The notes beneath the pieces were generated by a model. That model was not told the DNA's origin. It searched no databases and saw nothing but the letters and a program-made list of their open reading frames with translations. Positions 7,970-14,579 of a stretch of 19,414 bases of DNA are shown one piece after another. The DNA comes from an uncultured Bacteroidales bacterium (GTDB lineage: Bacteria > Bacteroidota > Bacteroidia > Bacteroidales > Muribaculaceae): NCBI GenBank assembly GCA_905210435.1, contig CAJLWO010000050.1, forward strand, positions 1-19,414, in the 5' to 3' direction. Every line of letters begins with the position of its first letter. Positions within the stretch are counted from its first letter, which is position 1. The position numbers and the translations under genes were made by a program.

Positions 7970-8254
7970 ATGGCACGCAAAGCTAAAAAATCAACCGAGA
8001 ACATCGCAACAAACGTTGCCCCCGCAGTCGAAACAACAGCTACCGCAAATCCCAAGCTCATCGTCGCAGCCCGCAAGTTCAACCGCTGGTACGTCTATTT
8101 CAAGGGCGTAGCCCCGAAAGATAACGTGGGATGCGGCTGCAAGACAGCCAAGAGCGCTATCCGATATATGCACCTGCTCAAAGCACGTTACGGCGCTACT
8201 ATCTCCCAAAACATCTATGAACGCCTCCAGTTCGAGGCCGCGAAGGAGGGTTAA
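7970..8254 (+). CDS. small basic hypothetical phage protein (94 aa)
   Basis: I do not recognise the family. The protein is 94 residues. Residues 1-25 are a lysine/alanine-rich, probably disordered tail (MARKAKKSTEN...). Residues 30-90 look like a compact alpha/beta domain with the string WYVYFKGVAPKDNVGCGCKT, then two amphipathic helices. The two cysteines in VGCGCK are not enough for a zinc site on their own. The basic character would suit nucleic-acid binding, but that is inference. The ATG is preceded by leader motif copy b and the 66-nt element. The next gene starts 55 bases after its stop, so the two could be co-transcribed. Confidence 0.72.
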   Translation: MARKAKKSTENIATNVAPAVETTATANPKLIVAARKFNRWYVYFKGVAPKDNVGCGCKTAKSAIRYMHLLKARYGATISQNIYERLQFEAAKEG

Positions 8255-8309
8255 AGCCCTCCTTCACTCTCTCCTCACCATTTCTTTTCACCCTCAAAAC
8301 GTTACGATT

Positions 8310-8564
8310 ATGGAAATCAACTACAACAAATTCACCGAACAAGAGCTGCAAGTTATCCTCGATGCAGCGCGGACAATCAACTTCGCCTTCGGCACTCAGT
8401 TCCCCTCGCACAAGGAACAGCTCGCCCTTCTGATTGAAGATTTACATTTCCGCATCATCAATCAGATAGTCATTCAGACGTACAATGCCCTGCGCTCAAA
8501 ATACATCGCGCGAGGCATCGACCCCGACGCTCCCGACTTCGTCCCCGACCATTTGGAGAAATGA
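8310..8564 (+). CDS. small helical hypothetical phage protein (84 aa)
   Basis: I do not recognise the family. I start it at the ATG at 8310 (MEINYNKF), not at the in-frame ATG at 8217, because the extra N-terminus overlaps the upstream gene and reads as arginine/serine-rich noise. The 84-residue product is mainly alpha-helical and acidic, ending DAPDFVPDHLEK. Residues 9-70 form a likely helical bundle (ELQVILDAARTINFAF; EQLALLIEDLHFRIINQIVIQTYNAL). It has no membrane segment. It lies between the 94-aa gene and the promoter at 8621. Confidence 0.68.
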   Translation: MEINYNKFTEQELQVILDAARTINFAFGTQFPSHKEQLALLIEDLHFRIINQIVIQTYNALRSKYIARGIDPDAPDFVPDHLEK

Positions 8565-8620
8565 CTTCTCCAAACCGTCCGCATCGCGGCTGCTCCCTCC
8601 GGGGAGTGGCCGTTTTCGGC

Positions 8621-8658
8621 TGTCTTTTATCGGCCAAGACTGCAAAGCTACCTTTGCA
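8621..8658 (+). promoter_or_regulatory. Bacteroidota-type promoter P1 with palindrome over the -7 box
   Basis: TGTCTTTT (8621-8628), 20 bases, then TACCTTTG (8649-8656), matching the TAnnTTTG -7 consensus. The -7 box forms the right arm of a perfect palindrome TGCAAAG-CTAC-CTTTGCA (8641-8658), a possible operator. A small hairpin (CTCCC-TCCG-GGGAG, 8593-8606) lies just upstream. The ATG at 8661 is only 4 bases after the box, so the mRNA may be leaderless. Confidence 0.72.
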
Positions 8659-8660
8659 TC

Positions 8661-9773
8661 ATGGCACACCGAATTACATACAAGCCCCAGGGCATCATCC
8701 TTTCTTCGGCTGTCGGTGAAATCACCGTGGCCGTCGACGGCGATTTTGTCGATGTCTCGCTGACCGCCACCGGCGGCATCGTCATTCTCTCGGAGCGTTA
8801 CTACGCCCACGGCGGTTACGTCACGCTCTTTGACCTCGGCTCACTCATCGAGGCCGAGATGAACTCGTCGGGCCAGTCGTGCGAAGACTTCACCCTCCGA
8901 GTTTTCACCGACACGGTCAGCAACAAGGCTGACTCGTGTGTGCTTCATATCCTGTACTGCGACCGCTTCACGGTCTGCACGGATATTCCGGCGTTCCTCC
9001 GTGAGAATTTCCTGACAACGCTCTCCGTGCGCCGTGTCGCTTCCGGCACGACACTTTCCCTTTTCCTCTATGCCGAAAAGGGGGAGAACATCGCTTATTC
9101 CGTCGCCCACTCGTTCCGCAAGGCTGACTCGGAGGCACGTTATCAGCACTCATACACCATCGACAGCGACAAGACCGCCGACTCGTCGGGCATCGTGCAG
9201 CTCAATATCTCCCTTGCCTCAATCATTGCCGACGCAGCCTCTTTCGCCACCGCAAGGCTCGGCGAAATCACACTGCTGTCGTTCACCGTCCGTTGCGGTC
9301 AGCGGTCCGTTACCTGCTTCGTCGACAACTCGCTCTCAGACCTTGATTCGTTCTACTTCCGCAACTGCTTCAACGTCTGGGATGTTGCCACTTTGCCGGT
9401 TGTCACTACGGCAAAGACCGACGTAGACCGCTCCCTCGCCATCATCAACGGCAAGTCGCGGTTTTACAACCAGTCAACCGCCAGGACCTACGAGGTGGAG
9501 GCCGGGCCTCTGACTTCCGACGAAGCCGAGTGGATAGACCAACTCTTATCATCGCACGACGTGTTCCGAATCGAGCCGGACCCGACCAACAGTAATGACC
9601 AGCTCGTTCTCGCTCCTATCCTCATTACCGACGCCACCTGCGAGTTTCAGGACGGCGACGAGAAACTTAACAAAGTAAAGTTCACGTGGCGTTACGAGGA
9701 CAACCGCCCCATAGTGCGGCTCTCCGCCTCGCCCGGCATCTTCACTGAACCCTATAATCTCGTATTCAGCTAA
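8661..9773 (+). CDS. beta-rich phage virion/tail-associated protein (370 aa)
   Basis: I do not recognise a named family. The 370-residue protein is dominated by beta-strand patterns and has few charged clusters, as in virion proteins. Residues 1-200 contain repeated strand-turn-strand units (GEITVAVDGDFVDVSLTATGG and similar). The last third has a sentence-like unit (EVEAGPLTSDEAEWIDQLL, then SSHDVFRIEPD, LAPILITDATCEF, KVKFTWRYEDNRP) that resembles phage tail or baseplate proteins. There is no signal peptide. The start is fixed by promoter P1 ending 4 bases upstream; there is no other nearby in-frame ATG. It precedes the portal region, which supports a structural role. A tail hub or baseplate part is a guess. 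Confidence 0.72.
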   Translation: MAHRITYKPQGIILSSAVGEITVAVDGDFVDVSLTATGGIVILSERYYAHGGYVTLFDLGSLIEAEMNSSGQSCEDFTLRVFTDTVSNKADSCVLHILYCDRFTVCTDIPAFLRENFLTTLSVRRVASGTTLSLFLYAEKGENIAYSVAHSFRKADSEARYQHSYTIDSDKTADSSGIVQLNISLASIIADAASFATARLGEITLLSFTVRCGQRSVTCFVDNSLSDLDSFYFRNCFNVWDVATLPVVTTAKTDVDRSLAIINGKSRFYNQSTARTYEVEAGPLTSDEAEWIDQLLSSHDVFRIEPDPTNSNDQLVLAPILITDATCEFQDGDEKLNKVKFTWRYEDNRPIVRLSASPGIFTEPYNLVFS

Positions 9774-9794
9774 CCTCGTTCCTCGTACCTTGCA

Positions 9795-10028
9795 ATGTCA
9801 AAAGCAATCCACATAAGCACCGCTCGCACGATGCTCAACAGCGGCGACCCTGTCGACCTCCATGTATGGAAGTCGGACGGTTCCATTCTCCACCTCCAAA
9901 ATTGCATATCGCTCCGCTACAATTTTTACGGCGGCTGGCGCAATATCAAGATATTGGCTTCGGGCGAATGTCGCCGTGTCCGCGACTGCTGCATTTTCCG
10001 TGTCAACGACTTGGAAGTATTTCTCTAA
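9795..10028 (+). CDS. small hypothetical phage protein upstream of portal (77 aa)
   Basis: I do not recognise the family. The 77-residue product is beta-rich (DLHVWKSDGSILHLQNCISL, then WRNIKILASGECRRVRDCCIFRVNDLEVFL), like a small OB- or SH3-type fold. There are four cysteines (two adjacent, RDCCIF), too irregular to call a zinc site. It sits 21 bases after the 370-aa gene and 18 bases before the portal ATG, in the same direction, so it is very probably part of the same late transcript. Its position beside the portal suggests a small virion or assembly factor. Confidence 0.7.
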   Translation: MSKAIHISTARTMLNSGDPVDLHVWKSDGSILHLQNCISLRYNFYGGWRNIKILASGECRRVRDCCIFRVNDLEVFL

Positions 10029-10046
10029 TGCTCAATCCTTTTCGCT

Positions 10047-11414
10047 ATGAATATCGAAAATCTCAATTTCAACTCCGTTGAATCGGTTCCGGGCTATGAA
10101 GCCCGTGCAGCGTTCACCGTCAACTCCGCATCCGTGTTCAAGGAGGACGTGGATATTGTGCCGACTATCATTGATGATAGTCTGAGCTATATACCGTGGG
10201 GAGGCGACAATCAGATGCCGTTCGACATCCTCAATCTCATTGAGAAAGACGAAACACTCGCCACCTGCCAGTGTTTCAACGCCGAGGTCTGTTATGGTGC
10301 CGGTCTGCGATACGATACCTGCATCGCTTCCGCAGCGGTCAAGCGCGAAGTCGAGGACTTCACTCTCGACAACGACCTCGCCTCATACTTTCTCGGAGTT
10401 AGTCAGGACTTTAAGCACTTCGGCTTCGCCGTGTCAGTGCTTATTCTCAACGAGGACGGCACAAAGATTGTGCGCCTGTTGAGAAAGGAAGCCTGTTATT
10501 GTCGCTTCACACCGGCTGACAAGCACGGTCGTATTTCCAAAATCCTTTACGCCAACTGGCGAAAGGCTATCTCATCGCGCAGCGACATCGAGGAAATCGA
10601 CCTGCTCGACCCGGCTTCTCCGTGGCGAGATCTGCAAGACAAGCTCGCCAAATCATCGCCCTTGGGCGCTTCGTCCACGAAGAACTCGAAGTGCCGGAAA
10701 TTCGCGATTGTGTCGCGCATCCCGACTGTCAATAGCACCTATTATCCCATTCCTTACTATGGCGCGTTGTTCCGGGGGAAGTGGTATAACATCAAGCAGC
10801 TTATCGGCATTGCCAAAGAAGCGAAGCTGCGCAACTCCGCACCCATCAAGTATCACATCGAGGTCGGGGCGAAATATTGGGAGTCAATCTTTCGTGCCGA
10901 GGGCATTACCGACCGTCGAAAGCAACAGGAGCGTATTGTCCGCGAGAAGCAGACAATCCTCGACTTCCTGACCGGCGCGGAGAACAGCGGCAAAGCCTGG
11001 TTCTCGACTTTCTATGTTACCCCCGACGGCAAGGAACAGCACGATGTTGTCATCAACAAGATTGACGACAGCAAGGAGGGCGGCGATTGGGAGACCGACA
11101 TTCAGGAAGCTATCAATATGATATGCTTTACTATGCGGGTGCATAGTAACCTTGTCGGCTCAGTTCCCGGCAAAGCCCAAAGCAACAACTCCGGCTCCGA
11201 CAAGCGCGAGCTTTACACCATCGCCCAAGCCCTTCAGAAACCGTATCACGACCTGCTCTTTACCGTCCACCGCATAATCATCCGCTTTAACGATTGGCGT
11301 GGCGTGACGGTAGACGTGCCGTTTATCCAACTTACCACCTTAGACGAACATCAGGACGCAAAGCAGGTTAAACTCCCAAACTCCAAGCCCAATGAAACTG
11401 ATAACAAGCAATGA
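10047..11414 (+). CDS. probable phage portal protein (455 aa)
   Basis: The 455-residue length suits portal proteins. An early block, YIPWGGDNQMPFDIL at about residues 48-62, followed by LIEKDETLATCQCFNAEV, matches the portal pattern in Bacteroidota phages where the chain first contacts the ring. The middle holds a long helical segment (KQLIGIAKEAKLRNSAPIKYH) and the C-terminal third the stem/crown-like region (GKAQSNNSGSDKRELYTIAQ, then PYHDLLFTVHRIIIRFNDW). Twelve copies would form the ring at the capsid vertex through which DNA enters and leaves. Its last 23 bases overlap the next gene, which has a head-connector look, as expected. No terminase or capsid gene flanks it here. The assignment rests on pattern memory and context. 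Confidence 0.72.
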   Translation: MNIENLNFNSVESVPGYEARAAFTVNSASVFKEDVDIVPTIIDDSLSYIPWGGDNQMPFDILNLIEKDETLATCQCFNAEVCYGAGLRYDTCIASAAVKREVEDFTLDNDLASYFLGVSQDFKHFGFAVSVLILNEDGTKIVRLLRKEACYCRFTPADKHGRISKILYANWRKAISSRSDIEEIDLLDPASPWRDLQDKLAKSSPLGASSTKNSKCRKFAIVSRIPTVNSTYYPIPYYGALFRGKWYNIKQLIGIAKEAKLRNSAPIKYHIEVGAKYWESIFRAEGITDRRKQQERIVREKQTILDFLTGAENSGKAWFSTFYVTPDGKEQHDVVINKIDDSKEGGDWETDIQEAINMICFTMRVHSNLVGSVPGKAQSNNSGSDKRELYTIAQALQKPYHDLLFTVHRIIIRFNDWRGVTVDVPFIQLTTLDEHQDAKQVKLPNSKPNETDNKQ

Positions 11415-12201
11415 TGAGTTGCGGAAGTATATTCCGAACTCTATGCGCGAGGTCAAAGGGGAAACTCCGCTCTTTGACAAACTCGCTCCCTATCTTGAAA
11501 GAGCCGAGCAATGGTTCTGCCACCACTTCGTCCCGGCAGAACTGCTCGACGCCATAGCGTCCGAGGCCGCTCACATCGTCGCAGTCGAGGCATACCGGCT
11601 GGCCGTGCCGCAGCTCGACCTTGTGCTTACGCCCAACGGTTTCGCCACTGTCGGAACTCAAAACCTTTCTCCGGCATCGAAGATGCGCGTCGACCGGCTC
11701 GTTGGCGGTCTGCTCGCCGAGAGGGACAAGGCACTGGCGCAGCTTCTTCACAATCTGCCCTCCGTCGAGGGCTGGCCGGACTCACCGCAGGGGCGGTTGT
11801 TCGGCGCCACGCTGTTTCCGACCCTTGATGTTGTAGCCCAACAGTCGGGGGAATCAGAACGACTATGGGACAAGTATTGTGAGTTGCGCCCACAGTTGAT
11901 TGACCTCGAAGCAAGCCTCTCGGAAGAATGGCTGTCGCCTGAATTGATGTCAGCGCTCCGCTCCGAAAACCTGCGCGGAGATCTGACGGCAAAGCGGAGT
12001 GAGATTGTCCGGCAGGTAAAAGCGCAGATTGTCGGCTACCTGCGCTCAGGGTCGTTCAACTCGCGTAGGCTCGCGGATATTGTGAATTATATCCGGCAGC
12101 ATGAGGCCGAATTTCCTGAATGGCATCAGTCCGAGACCGCGAAGCTGTTTGCACCGCCGGTGTTCCGCAATGAGAAGAAAGCGAAGGGATATTTCTTTTA
12201 G
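11392..12201 (+). CDS. probable head-tail connector protein (DUF6712-like, 269 aa)
   Basis: The 269-residue protein starts within the portal gene's end (23-base overlap), so translation is probably coupled. It is mostly helical: DELRKYIPNSMREVKGETPLFDKLAPYLERAEQWF (residues 8-43), then helices with AEAYRLAVPQLDLVLTPNGFATVG, where the LTPNGFATVG turn is a recurring feature of connector proteins in Bacteroidota phages. I believe it belongs to the family labelled DUF6712, but that is from memory and should be checked. Gene order after the portal supports a connector/adaptor docking on the portal ring. There is no membrane segment or enzyme motif. Confidence 0.62.
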   Translation: MKLITSNDELRKYIPNSMREVKGETPLFDKLAPYLERAEQWFCHHFVPAELLDAIASEAAHIVAVEAYRLAVPQLDLVLTPNGFATVGTQNLSPASKMRVDRLVGGLLAERDKALAQLLHNLPSVEGWPDSPQGRLFGATLFPTLDVVAQQSGESERLWDKYCELRPQLIDLEASLSEEWLSPELMSALRSENLRGDLTAKRSEIVRQVKAQIVGYLRSGSFNSRRLADIVNYIRQHEAEFPEWHQSETAKLFAPPVFRNEKKAKGYFF

Positions 12202-12328
12202 CGGTGTCGAGGCATTTCGGCAGTCGGTGTGGATGCGTCGCAAGGGCAGTTTGTCGGTCATACCGAATTGGAGTTATGGCACGAGGCACTGATTTTCCGA
12301 GGCGAAGTTAGAATATGCGTCGGCAGGT

Positions 12329-12394
12329 CAAGGGCAGGTTTGCGCTCCGCGTTCCTCCGTTCTTCGCTTCTTTGCAGAACGGCAATCACCCTTG
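12329..12394 (+). repeat. 66-nt structured element, copy 2
   Basis: Same length and fold as the copy at 7817-7882, with 61 of 66 bases identical. Here the inner hairpins read CGC-TCC-GCG (12343-12351) and CCGTTCT/AGAACGG (12357-12363 with 12376-12382), keeping every pair. The fifth difference is in a loop. It sits 83 bases before the ATG of the small gene at 12478, like copy 1 (87 bases before 7970). The 276-base gap from 12202 holds nothing else I can name apart from the leader motif. Confidence 0.75.
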
Positions 12395-12425
12395 ACTCTC
12401 TCAGCCTCCTATGCACATTCTTTCA

Positions 12426-12456
12426 CTTGCCTGTAAAATCTGAAGTGCTTCGGCAC
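12426..12456 (+). promoter_or_regulatory. shared leader motif, copy c (variant plus UUCG hairpin)
   Basis: CTTGCCTGTAAAATC (12426-12440) resembles the 16-mer at 6965 and 7914 with a few changes and one base fewer. It is followed by GTGC-TTCG-GCAC (12445-12456), again a UUCG hairpin, 21 bases before the ATG at 12478. Confidence 0.5.
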
Positions 12457-12477
12457 ATAACTCTAAATCAATTCGAT

Positions 12478-12717
12478 ATGATACTTCCCGACAAACGACC
12501 AGTTGAGCGCGACTTCGCCAACATCACCGACTACTCGCTCGAATGCCCCGACGGTGCAAGAAAGTTCTTCGCTTTTATCCATTTCACAGATGATTCCACC
12601 TGCCTGTGGTCGAACATCTTCACCTTCAACCGCTCATTCGCCCTGATGCTCGTAATTGAAAAATTCGGCGACTGCCACGAATATATCAGCAGCATCAATA
12701 TCCACGAGCAGGAGTAA
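12478..12717 (+). CDS. small hypothetical phage protein (79 aa)
   Basis: I do not recognise the family. I start it at the ATG at 12478 (MILPDKRPVERDF). The frame is open from 12229, but that extension runs through the structured element and reads as arginine/serine noise. The 79-residue product is acidic and alpha/beta, with GARKFFAFIHFTDDS and a helix FNRSFALMLVIEKFG. No membrane segment is clear. It is framed by leader copy c and a strong terminator 22 bases after its stop, so it is probably a single-gene transcript, the same design as the 64-aa gene at 7028. Confidence 0.65.
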   Translation: MILPDKRPVERDFANITDYSLECPDGARKFFAFIHFTDDSTCLWSNIFTFNRSFALMLVIEKFGDCHEYISSINIHEQE

Positions 12718-12739
12718 CGAACTACCCTCCGCCAACTGG

Positions 12740-12764
12740 AAGCCTCGGAGAAATCCGGGGCTTT
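12740..12764 (+). terminator. Rho-independent terminator with GAAA tetraloop
   Basis: A 10-bp stem with one wobble (12740-12749 with 12754-12763) closed by a GAAA tetraloop, followed by a T-rich run that continues into the -33 box of the next promoter. Confidence 0.8.
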
Positions 12765-12767
12765 CGT

Positions 12768-12830
12768 TGTCTTTTACCCGGTCAGCTCATTACCGTACAT
12801 TTGTGGCATCGATAAACGATACACCACAAA
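12768..12830 (+). promoter_or_regulatory. Bacteroidota-type promoter P2 with inverted repeat
   Basis: TGTCTTTT (12768-12775), 20 bases, TACATTTG (12796-12803). The -7 box overlaps the left arm of TTTGTGG (12800-12806), which pairs with CCACAAA (12824-12830); ATCG/CGAT is nested inside. The ATG of the next gene is at 12843. Confidence 0.75.
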
Positions 12831-12842
12831 CGATTTACGTTC

Positions 12843-13589
12843 ATGCAGACAATCTCCATTAACTTCATCGTGCCGCAGGGCTGGCACGAACTCGGCGACA
12901 AACAGTTGCGATATGTCTACGACCTTATCGCCAAAGAATATGCCACCGATGAAATCAAGACCTTATGCCTGCTCCGTTGGAGCGGCACTAAGGTTATAGG
13001 CCGTCAGGAATCGGGCACATATCTTCTCAAAAAGAGCAAAATCCTTTTTGAGGTTACGCCGCTAACCCTCGCCGAGCTGCTTCCACATCTCGACTGGCTC
13101 GGCTCACTGCCGACCGTTCCTGTCCGGATCTCCAAAATCAACCGTCAGTCGGCGCTTCCGGCTGACTTCTCCGAAGTGCCGTTTGAAACGTTCATCATCT
13201 GCGATAACCTCTATCAAGGTTATCTCTCGACGCAGAATGATGAACTCCTCGACCAACTCGGAGCTACGCTTTACGGCAAAGATATTGCCTTCAAGCCATA
13301 CGAGCGCATCAGCATTTTCTACTGGTTCGCCGCGTTGAAAGAATCGCTGTCGAAGAAATATTCCGACTTCTTCCAACCCATCGCAGGTGCCTCAGACGGC
13401 AACCTGCTCGGCTCGTCAGCATCGGTTGAGGACGCGATGAACGCACAAATCCGTGCGCTCACCAAGGGCGACATCACCAAAGAGGCCGAGGTCCTCGCGC
13501 TCGATACGCACCGTGCGCTCACCGAGCTTAACGCCCAGGCTCGCGAATACAAGGAGTTGAACGCCAAAATGCAATCCAATGGAAAATAA
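12843..13589 (+). CDS. hypothetical phage tail/neck-module protein (248 aa)
   Basis: I do not recognise the family. The 248-residue protein is alpha/beta: an N-terminal beta-start (ISINFIVPQGWHEL), a helix-rich middle (KQLRYVYDLIAKEYATDEIKTLCLLRW) and a C-terminal long helix (TKEAEVLALDTHRALTELNAQAREYKELNAKM) that could form a coiled coil. There is no signal peptide. It is the first gene after promoter P2 and overlaps the next start by 11 bases (ATG at 13579 inside its end), suggesting coupled translation. By position it could be a tail assembly chaperone or a neck protein; I saw no convincing slippery site for frameshifting. Confidence 0.7.
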   Translation: MQTISINFIVPQGWHELGDKQLRYVYDLIAKEYATDEIKTLCLLRWSGTKVIGRQESGTYLLKKSKILFEVTPLTLAELLPHLDWLGSLPTVPVRISKINRQSALPADFSEVPFETFIICDNLYQGYLSTQNDELLDQLGATLYGKDIAFKPYERISIFYWFAALKESLSKKYSDFFQPIAGASDGNLLGSSASVEDAMNAQIRALTKGDITKEAEVLALDTHRALTELNAQAREYKELNAKMQSNGK

Positions 13590-14079
13590 TCTGAATGGAC
13601 GTTGGGATGCGGCGGCTTTCTTTGAAAACCTTACCGCTACTAACAAATTGGCTCAGAGTGAGCAATTTGTTTTTTGTCGCGTAAGCGGTCTTGACGGCTT
13701 CGAGGAAGCTGTCAACAAGGCGCAGACTCAAACCGCTTTCGTCTGCGTCAGCGATATAGCCGACGGCTATACGGAGTTGAACAACACACCGCGCACACGC
13801 CGAGTCAAAACCGTTTTCCTCGCCATGCGCCACGCTGCCGAGGATATGGCGGCTCGTGCCGAATGCATGGAAACGATGCGCGAGCTGTTCCGACAGTTTA
13901 TGTCGAAACTTCTCCCTGAAAAGGTTCGGTTAGAGCAGAACTGCATCTACCTCGACCCACGTATCTCGTTCAACGAGATTGACCGATACTTTTTCAACGG
14001 CGCCGCCGGTGCATATTTCCAAATCGCCGTAGATGTCTACACCGATTTAAGATATAATGCCGATGAGTGGAACGGATGA
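13579..14079 (+). CDS. hypothetical phage neck/tail protein (166 aa)
   Basis: I do not recognise the family. The 166-residue protein has an N-terminal acidic helical part, then a central beta region (TQTAFVCVSDIADGYTELN) and a helical block (MRHAAEDMAARAECMETMRELFRQFMSKLL), ending in strands with YFQIAVDVYTDLRY. It overlaps both neighbours (11 bases upstream and 23 bases downstream), a tight arrangement seen for head-tail joining genes. Position and size fit a tail terminator or stopper protein; that is inference. Confidence 0.7.
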   Translation: MENNLNGRWDAAAFFENLTATNKLAQSEQFVFCRVSGLDGFEEAVNKAQTQTAFVCVSDIADGYTELNNTPRTRRVKTVFLAMRHAAEDMAARAECMETMRELFRQFMSKLLPEKVRLEQNCIYLDPRISFNEIDRYFFNGAAGAYFQIAVDVYTDLRYNADEWNG

Positions 14080-14491
14080 ACAGCTTGAAGCCCGGCGTAA
14101 ATACGTCCGCGCCTTCAATGCCACAATGGTAAAGATATGGCGCGAGCAAATCGCCCTTTTGGGAGCGGTCGACACAGGAGCGTTGTACCGCTCAACGGTC
14201 GGCATATCAATGACAGCCGACGGCAAGTTCATTGACATAACGCTATCGCAAGCCTTCAACACCTACGGTTTGTTCGTCGACTACGGCACCGGCCGCAATA
14301 CTCCGCGAGGCAACCCCGGTGACATTGGCCGCGCCAATGGCCGCAAACGCAAGCGTTGGTTCTCTCGCAAATACTTCGCCTCGGTGATGAACATTCAGGA
14401 ATTTTATGCCGACAGCCTCGGACAAGAATTTTGTCGGGCAGTCTCCAACGCCCTCAATCCCGACATTATGCGCCGTTCCGTCACTCTCTGA
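14057..14491 (+). CDS. probable HK97 gp10-like tail completion protein (144 aa)
   Basis: The 144-residue protein has the hallmark of gp10-like tail completion/minor tail proteins: a helical start, then VDTGALYRSTVGISM (about residues 39-53), where a V-D-T-G-x-L-x-x-S core begins a beta layer, and FVDYGTGRN about 30 residues later. The C-terminal helix (NIQEFYADSLGQEFCRAVSNAL) is typical too. Such proteins sit at the head-tail interface. ATG at 14057 overlaps the upstream gene by 23 bases; a second ATG at 14063 is a possible start. A hairpin (CACTC-TCT-GAGTG) covers its stop codon and leads into the next promoter. Confidence 0.72.
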   Translation: MPMSGTDEQLEARRKYVRAFNATMVKIWREQIALLGAVDTGALYRSTVGISMTADGKFIDITLSQAFNTYGLFVDYGTGRNTPRGNPGDIGRANGRKRKRWFSRKYFASVMNIQEFYADSLGQEFCRAVSNALNPDIMRRSVTL

Positions 14492-14492
14492 G

Positions 14493-14528
14493 TGTCTTTT
14501 CACTTGCATTATTTCAGGGGTATCTTTG
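14493..14528 (+). promoter_or_regulatory. Bacteroidota-type promoter P3
   Basis: TGTCTTTT (14493-14500), 20 bases, TATCTTTG (14521-14528). It begins 1 base after the upstream stop codon. GGGTATC (14518-14524) pairs with GATAACCC (14545-14552, one extra A), so the -7 box lies within an imperfect inverted repeat. Confidence 0.78.
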
Positions 14529-14531
14529 CCA

Positions 14532-14572
14532 ATAAACCATAAACGATAACCCATAAACCGCGCCACCGGCGC
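14532..14572 (+). repeat. four 7-bp tandem repeats and GC hairpin in the tail-fibre leader
   Basis: Four consecutive 7-mers, ATAAACC, ATAAACG, ATAACCC and ATAAACC (14532-14559), are followed at once by GCGCC-ACC-GGCGC (14560-14572), 7 bases before the ATG at 14580. They lie at or just after the expected transcription start of promoter P3. Confidence 0.75.
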
Positions 14573-14579
14573 ATAAGAT

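Noticed and set aside
13570..13600. Programmed frameshift joining the genes at 12843 and 13579, as in tail assembly chaperones
   Set aside because: No convincing slippery heptamer. The second gene has its own ATG with an 11-base overlap, which coupled translation explains.
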